A stretch of 64,000 nucleotides of DNA, taken from NCBI RefSeq assembly GCF_021390515.1, contig NZ_JAJUXI010000005.1, positions 248,001 to 312,000 on the forward strand, written 5' to 3'. Shown here in pieces: positions 51,309 through 60,684 of this stretch; the first letter of the stretch is position 1, and every line of letters starts with the position of its first letter. Both the position numbers and the translations under genes were made by a program. Below the pieces are notes generated by a model. It saw nothing but the letters and a program-made list of their open reading frames with translations, made no database searches and was not told the DNA's origin. The stretch comes from Dyadobacter sp. CY326. Lineage in GTDB: Bacteria; Bacteroidota; Bacteroidia; Cytophagales; Spirosomataceae.

Positions 51309-53579
51309 ATGAACAAAAAGATCAGAAAAGAAGACGCCTTACATTATCATTCAAAAGGCCGTCCTGGCAAAATCCAGGTAATTCCCACCAAAGAAACCAG
51401 CACACAGCGTGACCTTTCCCTAGCCTATTCTCCTGGCGTTGCGGAACCATGTCTGGAAATCGCAGCAAATGTTGAAGATGCCTATTTGTATACTGCAAAG
51501 GGCAATCTGGTTGCAGTTATCAGCAACGGAACGGCTGTGCTTGGACTTGGTGACATCGGCCCTGAGGCTTCCAAGCCAGTAATGGAAGGAAAAGGACTTC
51601 TGTTCAAGATATATGCGGACATTGATGTATTTGATATTGAGCTAAATACAAAAGATGTTGATGAATTTGTAAGGACTGTAAAAATTCTTGAACCGACTTT
51701 CGGCGGCGTTAATCTGGAAGACATTAAGGCGCCCGAATGCTTTGAAATCGAGGCCCGTCTGAAACAAGAACTGAATATCCCGGTTATGCACGATGACCAG
51801 CACGGAACGGCCATTATTAGCGCCGCTGCCATGCTTAATGCGCTTGAATTGGTTGGAAAAGACATCAACGATATTCGCGTAGTGGTTTCAGGCGCAGGCG
51901 CTTCCGCTGTTTCGTGTACAAAACTTTACCTTTCGCTTGGAGCCAATCCCAAGAACATTGCGATGTTCGATACAAAAGGCCACATCCACAACGGCCGCAC
52001 AGATTTGTCGGAAATGAAAAGACAGTTTGCAACCGACGTCGCCTATGATTCGCTTGAAGATGCCATGAAAGGCGCGGACTTGTTTCTGGGCCTTTCAACT
52101 GCTGACATTGTTTCCAAAGACATGGTAAAATCGATGGCGAAAGACCCTATCGTGCTTGCTATGGCTAACCCAAACCCCGAAATTCCTTATCCTGACGCAG
52201 TTGAAGCACGAGAAGATGTGATTATGGCGACAGGCCGTTCTGATTATCCGAATCAGGTAAACAACGTTTTGGGCTTTCCCTATATATTCCGTGGCGCGCT
52301 GGATGTGCGGGCAACGGAAATCAATGAAGCAATGAAACTCGCGGCCGTTCATGCATTGGCTGACCTTGCCAAAAAATCGGTTCCGGATATTGTAAACCTT
52401 GCTTACAACGAAACGAACATTGTTTTTGGTAAAAATTATATTATTCCAAAACCGGTTGATCCGCGTCTGTTGACGACTGTGGCGCCTGCCGTGGCAAAAG
52501 CTGCCATTGAAACAGGCGTCGCAAGAAAAGTGATTACGGACTGGGACGCTTACGAGCAGGAACTTTCCAGCCGTCTGGGCCGCAATGAGCAGATTTCCCG
52601 CGTAATTCTGAACAAAGCAAAGTTGGCTCCGAAAAGAGTTGTTTTTGCCGACGCTGAAAACATTCAGGTGCTTCGCGCAGCGCAACAGGTTCGCGATGAA
52701 GGCATTGCAGTTCCTATTTTGTTGGGCGATAAGGAAACAATTCAGAGCTTGATTAAAGAAAGCAAGCTGGATTTGGGTGACGTTGTCATTGTGGACCCGC
52801 GCGCTAACGAAAATGAAGAGATCATTAACACATATGCCAACCTGCTTTTTGAAAAACGGAAAAGAAAAGGTTTGACGCCAATAGAAGCGCACAGGAGCAT
52901 TTATTTCCGAAGTTATTTCGGCTCCATGATGGTCGAAAACGGCGAAGCGGATGCATTGATCTCGGGTCTTACGCGCACTTATCCGGACACAATTCGCCCG
53001 GCATTGCACGTCATTGGAAAAGATCCGGGTGTAAATAAAGTGGCGGGGATGTATATTTTGCTTACGCCAAAAGGCCCATTGTTTTTTTCCGACACAACGG
53101 TAAATCTGGACCCGACTGCTGAGGAAATTGTTGAAATTACCGAGCTGACGGCAAAAGCAGTTGAGCGATTCAACATTCAGCCGCGCATTGCGCTTGTTAC
53201 TTACGCGAATTACGGAAGTGCGGGCGGAAAGGATGCAGAGAAAATGCGGGAAGCAACGGCGATCTTGAAAAAGAGAAATCCGACGATGATTGTTGAAGGA
53301 GAAATGCAGGCCCACCTTGCATTCAACACAACGCTTCTAAAAGAAAATCACCCATTCAGCGACCTTGTTGATGGCGGAGCTAACACGCTGATTTTCCCTA
53401 ACTTGAGTGCCAGTAACATTGCTTACAACTTGCTGAAAGAAGCTGCTGAACTGGAAACGATCGGACCGATCTTGTTAGGAATGAAAAAGCCTGTTCACGT
53501 GTTGCAGCTGGGAAGTTCTGTGCGGGAAATCGTGAATATGGTGGCTATCGCGGTGGTTGAAGCGCAAATGAAGGGATAG
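51309..53579 (+). CDS. maeB: NADP-dependent malic enzyme with phosphotransacetylase domain
   Basis: A 756-residue protein that decarboxylates malate to pyruvate. It has the malic domain (about 15-160: [42 protein letters not shown]), the NAD-binding domain (about 165-400: [26 protein letters not shown]) and a C-terminal PTA_PTB domain (about 430-750: [32 protein letters not shown]) that acts as a regulator in MaeB. Length and order are standard. It ends at a strong terminator. Confidence 0.97.
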   Translation: MNKKIRKEDALHYHSKGRPGKIQVIPTKETSTQRDLSLAYSPGVAEPCLEIAANVEDAYLYTAKGNLVAVISNGTAVLGLGDIGPEASKPVMEGKGLLFKIYADIDVFDIELNTKDVDEFVRTVKILEPTFGGVNLEDIKAPECFEIEARLKQELNIPVMHDDQHGTAIISAAAMLNALELVGKDINDIRVVVSGAGASAVSCTKLYLSLGANPKNIAMFDTKGHIHNGRTDLSEMKRQFATDVAYDSLEDAMKGADLFLGLSTADIVSKDMVKSMAKDPIVLAMANPNPEIPYPDAVEAREDVIMATGRSDYPNQVNNVLGFPYIFRGALDVRATEINEAMKLAAVHALADLAKKSVPDIVNLAYNETNIVFGKNYIIPKPVDPRLLTTVAPAVAKAAIETGVARKVITDWDAYEQELSSRLGRNEQISRVILNKAKLAPKRVVFADAENIQVLRAAQQVRDEGIAVPILLGDKETIQSLIKESKLDLGDVVIVDPRANENEEIINTYANLLFEKRKRKGLTPIEAHRSIYFRSYFGSMMVENGEADALISGLTRTYPDTIRPALHVIGKDPGVNKVAGMYILLTPKGPLFFSDTTVNLDPTAEEIVEITELTAKAVERFNIQPRIALVTYANYGSAGGKDAEKMREATAILKKRNPTMIVEGEMQAHLAFNTTLLKENHPFSDLVDGGANTLIFPNLSASNIAYNLLKEAAELETIGPILLGMKKPVHVLQLGSSVREIVNMVAIAVVEAQMKG

Positions 53580-53603
53580 AAGCAATCAATATAAATAGTT
53601 AGG

Positions 53604-53649
53604 ATGTCACATTGAGCGTAGTTAATCATCCGCTCAATGTGACATTTTT
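53604..53649 (+). terminator. Rho-independent terminator of maeB
   Basis: ATGTCACATTGAGCG (53604-53618) pairs perfectly with CGCTCAATGTGACAT (53631-53645) around a 12-base loop, followed by a T run (53645-53649). It starts 24 bases after the maeB stop. Confidence 0.9.
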
Positions 53650-53655
53650 AATGTG

Positions 53656-55518
53656 TTAAGGCTTCAACTTCACCCAATCCGCATTATAAAGCGGTGTATG
53701 GATTTGTTTCAATTTCGCTTCCGGGAATTTGACCACTTTCCTATCATAAGTCATCAAACCATTAATCTCCACTTCCACATCAGTCGTTTGCGTATAAACT
53801 GCTGCGGATAATCCCTTCTTAATCAATGGCTCAAAGCGCTTGATTAACGATTGATAACGAGCGAAAAGCTCCTCTTGGCTCTTGAAGCTCTGATAACCCC
53901 AGTTGTCTTTTTGCTGCCAGGTGTGCTTGTCAACCGGCAATCCCAATCCGCCAAATTCACCTAAAACAATGATTTGCTTTGCACCAAAAATGTCTGGTCT
54001 AGGCATCACGGGCTCTGGATAATTGTGCATGTCAATAATGTGACCAACCGGGTGAAAGTTGCCCCCGCTTGCGCTGTTAACCAGCCTGCTAGGATCATAT
54101 TGCATCGTCCAGTTTGTTATTTCCTCCGTTTTAAATTGCCCCCAGGCTTCATTGAATGGAACCCAAACGACGATGGATGGAAAGTGACGGTTGGCGTCAA
54201 TGATGGCTTTCCATTCGGTATTATAAATATTTTCTGACTCGGGTGTACGGTCTTTTTCAGTTTCTGCTCCCGTAATGCCCGGGCGTTGCTCCCAAACATT
54301 GCCCATATCGCCGCTCGGCATGTCTTGCCACACGAGCATGCCCAGCTCGTCACAATAGCGATACCAGCGGGCCGGCTCCACTTTCACGTGCTTTCTGATC
54401 ATATTAAAGCCCATTTCTTTGGTTTTCAATATGTCAAATTTCAATGCTTCGTCTGTTGGCGCGGTGTAGAGTCCGTCGGGCCACCAGCCTTGGTCGAGCG
54501 GGCCATATTGAAACAAAAACTTGTTATTCAATGCCATACGCTGAACTCCATTTTCATCTAATTGCATTGAAATCTTGCGCATTGCAAAGTAACTTTTCAC
54601 TTCATCCACCACTTTTCCGTTGCGTGTGACGGCTATGGTCAAGTCGTAAAGGAATGGACTCTCGGGCGACCAAAGCTTGGGATTCGCAATGTTCAGGAGA
54701 GCGCTTTCGCTCGCTGCGACTTCTTGTTCCGCAACTTTGCTGGCGCCGTCAAAAGCGGTAATCTTGATTTTATCCGTTGGCTGTGCATTGTTTATTGCTG
54801 CTGAGATAGTTACAGTCTGTTTATCAATGTCGGGCGTCTGAATCAGGCGATCAATGTGGGTTGTCGGGACGGTTTCTATCCAAACGGTTTGCCAGATTCC
54901 GGTCACCGGCGTGTACCAGATTGAATTCGGGTTTTTGATCTGCTTGCCTCTCGGTTGCGGCCCGTCACTGCTTGGGTCCCACACGCGCACGCTGATTTCC
55001 TGCTGCTTTTTCTTAACCAAAAGGTCGGTAATGTCAAAGGTAAACGGGTCATAACCACCCTGATGCGTGCCGGCAGGCTTGCCGTTTATAACCACATCGC
55101 ATTTCCAGTCAACCGCACCGAAATGAATCAGAACGCGTTGATTTTTCAACTTGGGAGCAAATTCAATCGTGCGCTGATACCAAAGCACGCTGTCTTTTCC
55201 AACCGTCCTCGCAACGCCTGATAATGCAGATTCCACCGCAAACGGAACGAGGATTTGACCCGCAAATGCAGCTGGTTTCGCATCTGAACTTTGTTTTGGC
55301 ACAATTGAATAATTCCATAGACCATTGATATTGAGCCAGTTCTGGCGAACCATTTGTGGTCGGGGATATTCGGGATGCACATTGGACGCAACGACTTTTT
55401 CAGCCCAGGGCGTCACAATTTTTCCCTCAACATATTTCCAGTCAGCAGGCTTTTGTGCTTGGGAATTCCCCGTCAGAAAGCAGGTTAACATTCCCAGGAT
55501 AAGCAACGCATTTTTCAT
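53656..55518 (-). CDS. Secreted glycoside hydrolase family 2
   Basis: A 620-residue protein with a signal peptide (ALLILGMLTCFLTGNSQA). Order: jelly-roll sugar-binding domain (about 50-230), immunoglobulin-like domain (about 235-325), then the TIM barrel with acid/base Glu in VWVPFNEAWGQ and the probable nucleophile Glu in IIVLGEFGG. Members are beta-galactosidases, beta-glucuronidases or beta-mannosidases; the exact one cannot be told. It is divergent from the isoaspartyl peptidase gene. Confidence 0.93.
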   Translation of the reverse strand: MKNALLILGMLTCFLTGNSQAQKPADWKYVEGKIVTPWAEKVVASNVHPEYPRPQMVRQNWLNINGLWNYSIVPKQSSDAKPAAFAGQILVPFAVESALSGVARTVGKDSVLWYQRTIEFAPKLKNQRVLIHFGAVDWKCDVVINGKPAGTHQGGYDPFTFDITDLLVKKKQQEISVRVWDPSSDGPQPRGKQIKNPNSIWYTPVTGIWQTVWIETVPTTHIDRLIQTPDIDKQTVTISAAINNAQPTDKIKITAFDGASKVAEQEVAASESALLNIANPKLWSPESPFLYDLTIAVTRNGKVVDEVKSYFAMRKISMQLDENGVQRMALNNKFLFQYGPLDQGWWPDGLYTAPTDEALKFDILKTKEMGFNMIRKHVKVEPARWYRYCDELGMLVWQDMPSGDMGNVWEQRPGITGAETEKDRTPESENIYNTEWKAIIDANRHFPSIVVWVPFNEAWGQFKTEEITNWTMQYDPSRLVNSASGGNFHPVGHIIDMHNYPEPVMPRPDIFGAKQIIVLGEFGGLGLPVDKHTWQQKDNWGYQSFKSQEELFARYQSLIKRFEPLIKKGLSAAVYTQTTDVEVEINGLMTYDRKVVKFPEAKLKQIHTPLYNADWVKLKP

Positions 55519-55555
55519 TGGTTAAACGTTTTTTGAACAATAAGTAAAATAAAGT

Positions 55556-55563
55556 CAAATTTA
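55556..55563 (-). promoter_or_regulatory. -7 element of the GH2 gene
   Basis: TAAATTTG on the minus strand (plus-strand CAAATTTA) is an exact TAnnTTTG match, 37 bases before the GH2 start. An inverted repeat lies directly upstream of it. Confidence 0.45.
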
Positions 55564-55566
55564 AAG

Positions 55567-55581
55567 GGTTTGGCCCAAACC
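55567..55581. promoter_or_regulatory. Inverted repeat between divergent promoters, candidate operator
   Basis: GGTTTG-GCC-CAAACC is a perfect 6-base inverted repeat with a 3-base centre. It sits between the GH2 -7 element (55556-55563) and the peptidase -7 element (55601-55608), where a repressor could control both. Confidence 0.4.
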
Positions 55582-55600
55582 GCTCTTATCTCATTTTGAT

Positions 55601-55608
55601 TAGCTTTG
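55601..55608 (+). promoter_or_regulatory. -7 element of the isoaspartyl peptidase gene
   Basis: TAGCTTTG is an exact TAnnTTTG match, 26 bases before the ATG at 55635. No clear -33 TTTG is seen at the usual distance. Confidence 0.45.
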
Positions 55609-55634
55609 GAATAACTCACTCAATTTACAGACCG

Positions 55635-56699
55635 ATGAAAAAGTCATACATACTCGCGCTTACATTACTGACCGCGCTGCCTGTTTCCGCACAGGATTAT
55701 TCAGACAAAATCACGCTCGTTTTGCACGGCGGCGCGGGCACAATCACGCGCGATAACATGACCCCTGAGAAAGAAAAGGCCTATAAAGAAGTGCTGAACA
55801 TTGCCTTGCAAAAAGGTTATGGCGTTCTGAAAAAAGGTGGAACGAGCGTGCAGGCAGTCGAGGCGACGATTCGCGTGATGGAAGACTCTCCCCTATTCAA
55901 TGCCGGGAAAGGGGCGGTTTTTACCAATGAAGGAAAAAACGAGCTCGACGCTTCCATTATGGAAGGAAAAACACTGAAAGCGGGCGCCATTGCAGGTGTC
56001 ACGACGATCCGAAACCCAATCAGCACGGCGATAGCGGTTATGGAAAAGTCGCCGCATGTGATGATGGCGGGAAAAGGTGCAGAAAAGTTTGCAAAAGAAC
56101 AGGGTCAGGAAATTGTTGATCCGTCCTATTTTTACACCGAGGCACGTTACAAAGCATTGGAGCGGGCAAAGGCAGAAGAAAAAACGGAACTCGACCACGA
56201 TGCAAAGGAAGAGCAAAAGGTTAAAAAGGCCCCAAAAACCGGGCAGGCCAATCTGGAAGATCTGATTTTTACAGAAGGCAAAAAGTTCGGGACTGTTGGC
56301 TGTGTGGCTTTGGATCAATTTGGCAATCTGGCAGCCGGCACTTCCACAGGCGGCATGACTAACAAAAAATACGGACGCATTGGCGACGCACCAATTATTG
56401 GCGCAGGCACTTATGCCAACAATGCAACCTGCGCCGTCTCCGCGACTGGCCACGGCGAGTTTTTCATCCGCTCCGTGGTTGCCTACGACATTTCAGCATT
56501 AATGGAATACAAAGGGCTTGGTTTGCAGGATGCGGCCAATGAAGTGGTCATGAAAAAACTCGTGGAACGCGGAGGCGAAGGCGGCATCATTGCGGTGGAC
56601 CGAAAAGGAAATATCGCAATGCCATTCAACAGCGAAGGCATGTATCGCGGCTACATCAAAAGCGATGGGAAAAGCGAAATTCTGATTTACAAGGACTGA
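55635..56699 (+). CDS. Isoaspartyl peptidase / L-asparaginase, exported
   Basis: A 354-residue Ntn-hydrolase precursor starting at the Met at 55635 with a signal peptide (YILALTLLTALPVSAQ). The alpha chain opens ITLVLHGGAGTITRD; a charged linker (KEEQKVKKAPKTGQ) precedes autocleavage before the nucleophile Thr220 in FGTVGCVAL. The beta chain has STGGMTNKKYGRIGDAPIIG and SATGHGEFFIR, the substrate-binding loops. It removes isoaspartyl residues or asparagine in the periplasm. Confidence 0.94.
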   Translation: MKKSYILALTLLTALPVSAQDYSDKITLVLHGGAGTITRDNMTPEKEKAYKEVLNIALQKGYGVLKKGGTSVQAVEATIRVMEDSPLFNAGKGAVFTNEGKNELDASIMEGKTLKAGAIAGVTTIRNPISTAIAVMEKSPHVMMAGKGAEKFAKEQGQEIVDPSYFYTEARYKALERAKAEEKTELDHDAKEEQKVKKAPKTGQANLEDLIFTEGKKFGTVGCVALDQFGNLAAGTSTGGMTNKKYGRIGDAPIIGAGTYANNATCAVSATGHGEFFIRSVVAYDISALMEYKGLGLQDAANEVVMKKLVERGGEGGIIAVDRKGNIAMPFNSEGMYRGYIKSDGKSEILIYKD

Positions 56700-56729
56700 T
56701 TTAAGCCTGTTTTTTAGAAAGTTTTTTAA

Positions 56730-56772
56730 CGGTTACAAGAAGCGCATTTTATCTGCCAGTTTCTTGTAACCG
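56730..56772. promoter_or_regulatory. Perfect 12-base inverted repeat
   Basis: CGGTTACAAGAA (56730-56741) and TTCTTGTAACCG (56761-56772) form a perfect inverted repeat with a 19-base loop. There is no T run after it on either strand, so it is not a typical terminator. It lies between the peptidase gene and the T9SS cargo gene and may be an operator or an mRNA hairpin. Confidence 0.45.
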
Positions 56773-56837
56773 CGATACAAATCGGGTCGCTTTGAACGTT
56801 TAGAATTTGTGATGAACTTTCAGCATTCCCTATTCCT

Positions 56838-57941
56838 ATGAAATCAGTTTACAAAATATTCCTGCTCATATTCCTTGCCAGCCCACTTGCTTTTGGCACG
56901 CACATTAAAGGCGGTGAAATTATGGCGACCCATGTTTCGGGGCAAAATTATAAAATCAAAGTCCGGTTGTATTTTGACCTGGTGACCGGAGAACCCGCCG
57001 CCAATGCGCAACAGAATGTTAGTGTTTGTTTCGGAGATGGCAACACCAAAGAATTTTCGCGAACAGAAACCAAAACATTGCCAGGAAACATCCTGCTGGC
57101 TGATTATGATGGCTCTTACACATATCCTTCGTCAGGCACATTTCAGATTTCGGTTTCACTCAATGCACGGACGTCAAATATTTTAAATCTGCCAAATGCG
57201 GACAAAACGGATGCGTTCTTCTGGACGGTGATCAATACACAACTTGCCAATTCGACGCCTGTGCTCCCATATCTGCTTTTTGACGCTGGTGTTAGGCAGG
57301 TTTTCTCGGTTGATTTGAAACCAACAGTCGCTGACGCTGACAGCATTTCTGTCAAACTGCCCAGATTAAGCAGGGCTTCACCGGGGACTTGCGGCGTTCG
57401 CATGGTGGACAACACTTATTTGTATCCCAACGAAATCAGCAGCACAGGAACATTCAAAGTTGTTCCAAAGCTTAATAAACTGGTTTGGCAAGCTCCCGAA
57501 GTTCTTGGAAGTTACGTTTTCGCAATGGTTGTCACCGAATATCGTGACGGCATTATCATTTCCGAATCTTACCGCGAAGGAGTTATCAATGTTACTGACA
57601 AGCCCGGCCCAACGGTTGAAATTCCTCCGTACGAATCAGCGGCTTACGGCGGACTAATCACTTCTACGCCCAATGTTGACTCTCCGGAGGTTTCCATGGC
57701 CATTGAAGCTTATCCTGTTCCTACTGAAACCTTTGTTACGGTTAAAGCTTACAGCAAGAAGCGGTCAATTGTGACCTTGCAACTGATTGATATTAAAGGA
57801 AGAGTAATCAGGGAAATTAAAACAGCCGGCCCTGTGATTTCTGTTCAGGAAGAATTTGATATGCGCAACTTGTCGAAGGGCATTTACATCATCAAGGCTG
57901 CGAATGATAAAGATGCAGTCTCTCAGAAAATCTTGCGATAA
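56838..57941 (+). CDS. T9SS-secreted protein with ATHIxGGE-type N-terminal domain
   Basis: A 367-residue protein with a signal peptide (KIFLLIFLASPLAFG), then THIKGGEIMATHVSGQNY, an N-terminal domain seen in many large gliding or adhesion proteins of Bacteroidota. A middle immunoglobulin-like part follows, and then a C-terminal type A sorting domain (about 287-367: IEAYPVPTETFVTVKA, MRNLSKGIYIIKA, SQKILR). It is much shorter than typical relatives. It is probably surface-bound, with unknown ligand. Confidence 0.88.
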   Translation: MKSVYKIFLLIFLASPLAFGTHIKGGEIMATHVSGQNYKIKVRLYFDLVTGEPAANAQQNVSVCFGDGNTKEFSRTETKTLPGNILLADYDGSYTYPSSGTFQISVSLNARTSNILNLPNADKTDAFFWTVINTQLANSTPVLPYLLFDAGVRQVFSVDLKPTVADADSISVKLPRLSRASPGTCGVRMVDNTYLYPNEISSTGTFKVVPKLNKLVWQAPEVLGSYVFAMVVTEYRDGIIISESYREGVINVTDKPGPTVEIPPYESAAYGGLITSTPNVDSPEVSMAIEAYPVPTETFVTVKAYSKKRSIVTLQLIDIKGRVIREIKTAGPVISVQEEFDMRNLSKGIYIIKAANDKDAVSQKILR

Positions 57942-57943
57942 GG

Positions 57944-58867
57944 TTAATTACCCAATTGCGCGTTGGTTGCAGACAGGTCGGCAGAAGAGATTTTGTCCTG
58001 AAACATCTGGCCTTTGAGCAACATTTCTTTTATCATGGACAAATGTGTGTAAGTGATCATATGCCCTGCATTATGCAGAAAAATATATTGCGCGCGCTTG
58101 CTTTTGATGTGCCTTTTTGCAAATTCAATGTTCTCAGGATCAGCAATCCAGTCATTTCCTCCCTGAATAACCGTTGTAGGAACATTGAGACTATGCCAAA
58201 CTGGCAAAAGCTTTCTTAACTCGTCTGAATGGCTGTATTTCTCAGCTGTGGCCGTGTTAAATTCGCCCGGTAAAAACAGTTGTATAAATGAATTCCGGCC
58301 CCATTTGGAAAACCAGTAGAATTTCTCCTTTTCCGGATCAATCACTGGCGAAACCATAATCAGCTCCTTTACTTCTTCTGGCCTTAAAGAAACGAGTTTA
58401 GCCGCGATGGGCGCACCATAGGAGCGTCCCAGGACTGTGACCTTTTCTTTACTTTTGTTCAAATTCAAAACCGGAAGCAATGCATTGGCCTGCGTGGCAA
58501 TAGAAGTCACATAACGACGCTTCTTCTTGATTTTCAGTCTCGACTTTCCATAACCCACCCTATCCACTGAAACAATGTGAAAGCGTTTTTGCAAGTCTTC
58601 ATCATCCATTAAATTCATATAGCCCCAAAGCGAGCCCGGCGCTCCGTGAATGAGCAGCAGCATGGGCAATGTGTCGGCGCCTACGCTTGCAACGCAAAGA
58701 GCCAGCGTGTCATTCTTGATAATGTGCTCAGTTGGTTTTACTTTCTTGGTGGCGTAGTGTTTTCTGACCTGTTTGGCTGAAATAATGTAGCGCGAGAAGC
58801 ATGAACTTAGCGAAGCAGATATGATGAAAATAATGAATACGGATCGCAGGAATTTAAAACTTAACAT
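57944..58867 (-). CDS. Alpha/beta hydrolase, membrane- or lipid-anchored
   Basis: A 307-residue protein. The N-terminus (VFIIFIISASLSSCFSR) ends in a Cys that fits a lipoprotein box. The fold has LIHGAPGSLWGY (oxyanion), the nucleophile Ser in VLGRSYGAPIA, Asp in QGGNDWIADPE and His in HNAGHMITY. The substrate is unknown. It is divergent from cysE and converges with the T9SS gene, leaving 2 bases. Confidence 0.9.
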   Translation of the reverse strand: MLSFKFLRSVFIIFIISASLSSCFSRYIISAKQVRKHYATKKVKPTEHIIKNDTLALCVASVGADTLPMLLLIHGAPGSLWGYMNLMDDEDLQKRFHIVSVDRVGYGKSRLKIKKKRRYVTSIATQANALLPVLNLNKSKEKVTVLGRSYGAPIAAKLVSLRPEEVKELIMVSPVIDPEKEKFYWFSKWGRNSFIQLFLPGEFNTATAEKYSHSDELRKLLPVWHSLNVPTTVIQGGNDWIADPENIEFAKRHIKSKRAQYIFLHNAGHMITYTHLSMIKEMLLKGQMFQDKISSADLSATNAQLGN

Positions 58868-58931
58868 AACTTCTGGAATGAAACTGTAATTTATAACTTC
58901 ACAGGATATTTCAATATACGATTATAATCAC

Positions 58932-58979
58932 ATTTCAGGTGTAATAATCTTGCTGTTTTTTAAACAAACCACCTGAAAT
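58932..58979. promoter_or_regulatory. Perfect 10-base inverted repeat upstream of cysE
   Basis: ATTTCAGGTG (58932-58941) and CACCTGAAAT (58970-58979) flank a 28-base AT-rich loop in the 195-base gap between the divergent hydrolase and cysE genes. It could be paired operators or a leader hairpin. Confidence 0.4.
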
Positions 58980-59062
58980 AAATTTTTCCGGAAGTTTCTG
59001 TGTTGATATTCAAAATTGATGCCAGAGAAATATTCGTTATGTAAGCCAAATTTTTACCGTTA

Positions 59063-59893
59063 ATGACAACCACCCAACAAGACCTTTTCTTTCAGCGCCT
59101 TGCGGAGCAAAACGAAAGCTATCGTTACAGATTGCCTTCGAGACACGATGCCGGAAAATTTATTCAGAACCTGATTAATTTCTTATTTCCCATTAGTCAG
59201 GATTGCCCCAGCTGCCCAAACAAGGATTTGTCCATGAAATATGATGACTTGCGCGACAGTTTGGAATGCATGCTTGAACCATTGCTTCCGGGGCTGAGCA
59301 AATCGAAGCAGCAGATTTTGGATGAGGTTTTTTCAAAGATTCCAGGCATTTATGAAAAGCTGTTGCTGGATGCGAAGTCAATTACGGACAATGATCCGGC
59401 TTCGGTGAGCATTGAGGAAGTGATATCGGTTTATCCTGGTTTTATGGCCATCGCGACTTACCGTTTTGCCAATTCGTTTGCATCGATTGGCATTCCATTG
59501 CTGCCGCGGATGCTGACTGAATTTGCCCATAGCCAAACGGGCATCGACATTCACCCGAATGCAACGATCGGACATTCATTTTTTATAGACCATGGAACCG
59601 GCATTGTGATCGGAGAAACCACGCACATTGGGAACAACGTGAAGTTATATCAAGGCGTTACGCTGGGTGCGACGCACGTTTCCAAGTCACTTGCATCGCG
59701 CAAGCGCCATCCGACCATTGAAGATAATGTGGTTGTTTATGCCAATGCGACTATTCTTGGCGGGGAAACCGTGATAGGCCACGATTCGGTGATTGGCGGA
59801 AATGCCTGGCTGGTGCGAAGCGTACCCCCATTTTCCCAGGTTTATCACCAAAGCAAAATAGAGATACGCCAGCAGGCACCTTCCGTTACATAA
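59063..59893 (+). CDS. cysE: Serine O-acetyltransferase (EpsC/CysE type)
   Basis: A 276-residue enzyme that makes O-acetylserine for cysteine synthesis. It is longer at the N-terminus than E. coli CysE, as in EpsC-type proteins, with a helical first half and a Cys pair in DCPSCPNK. The hexapeptide helix is [38 protein letters not shown], with active-site His residues in FIDHGTG. The 3' end overlaps the TetR gene's stop by 8 bases (convergent). Confidence 0.93.
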   Translation: MTTTQQDLFFQRLAEQNESYRYRLPSRHDAGKFIQNLINFLFPISQDCPSCPNKDLSMKYDDLRDSLECMLEPLLPGLSKSKQQILDEVFSKIPGIYEKLLLDAKSITDNDPASVSIEEVISVYPGFMAIATYRFANSFASIGIPLLPRMLTEFAHSQTGIDIHPNATIGHSFFIDHGTGIVIGETTHIGNNVKLYQGVTLGATHVSKSLASRKRHPTIEDNVVVYANATILGGETVIGHDSVIGGNAWLVRSVPPFSQVYHQSKIEIRQQAPSVT

Positions 59894-60479
59894 TACTTCT
59901 TATAAATCTGCGGACACCTTCCATGTACACAGGCTCAGCTTGCGGGAACGCGTATCTGGGCTGCGTGGTCATGGTAATGCTGATAAAACCATAAGTTAGG
60001 CACCACCATTCATAATATGTCTTGGTTACCATTTCGCCTGACCTCGGACGCAAGCCCGCTATCATTTCCCAAACGGCATTTCCCTTAATGCTCATAGCCT
60101 GGCCGTAGACATTTTTGGAATCACAGTATGCGCCTTCAAGATTAAACATTACCTGAAAAACTTCCGGATTCTCCACTGCGAAGTTCCAGATGCGCTGGGC
60201 AACTTCCACGAGCTGTTTCTGCGGATTGCTGAAATGGCCTTTAATTTTAACGAATTCCGATTGTAAAATATCGAAACCTTCCATGCGGATCGCTTCCAGC
60301 AACTTATCCTTGCTCTCAAAATATTCATAGAGAATTGGAGGGCTGTATTCGATCACCTCAGCAATTTTGCGGATTGAAACCGCTGTCCACCCATCTTGTC
60401 GGGCTATTTCTTTTGCTGTTTTGACGATATCCGAGCGAACCTGTATTTTAAGGCGCTCTCTTCGCTCTACTATTCCCAT
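59886..60479 (-). CDS. TetR/AcrR-family regulator
   Basis: A 197-residue protein. The N-terminal helix-turn-helix reads [40 protein letters not shown], the standard family pattern. The C-terminal ligand domain ([27 protein letters not shown]) resembles TetR_C_33. The ligand is unknown. A promoter and a small inverted repeat lie directly upstream, which suggests autorepression. It overlaps cysE by 8 bases. Confidence 0.93.
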   Translation of the reverse strand: MGIVERRERLKIQVRSDIVKTAKEIARQDGWTAVSIRKIAEVIEYSPPILYEYFESKDKLLEAIRMEGFDILQSEFVKIKGHFSNPQKQLVEVAQRIWNFAVENPEVFQVMFNLEGAYCDSKNVYGQAMSIKGNAVWEMIAGLRPRSGEMVTKTYYEWWCLTYGFISITMTTQPRYAFPQAEPVYMEGVRRFIRSIM

Positions 60480-60506
60480 ACGGCGATGTAATTTTTGATG
60501 GAGTCA

Positions 60507-60521
60507 GAATGATATGCATTC
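60507..60521. promoter_or_regulatory. Candidate TetR operator
   Basis: GAATG-ATATG-CATTC is a 5-base inverted repeat with a 5-base centre that touches the -7 element (60521-60528) and covers the predicted transcript start of the TetR gene. Confidence 0.4.
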
Positions 60522-60551
60522 AAATATAAACACTTAGTCCTAAACGCTCAA
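60521..60551 (-). promoter_or_regulatory. Promoter of the TetR gene
   Basis: On the minus strand TTG (60549-60551), a 20-base spacer and TATATTTG (60521-60528), an exact -7 match. The leader is about 35 bases. Confidence 0.55.
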
Positions 60552-60684
60552 GGGGATTTTCGGTCATTTGGTCAAAATGAATGGGCATCTGACTTATTTT
60601 TTTCTTGAAACAGCTCTAATCAAATCTAACGGCGGATTATAAAATTTTCGTGATAAAAAATTTTTTTAAACGCCTGAAAATGTT

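Noticed and set aside
52095..53315. 406-codon frame on the minus strand inside maeB
   Set aside because: It is fully antisense to a clear malic enzyme gene, is rich in Cys, Arg, His and Phe as shadow frames are, and shows no domain.
56730..56772. Terminator call for the 12-base inverted repeat
   Set aside because: There is no T run on either strand after the stem and the loop is long.
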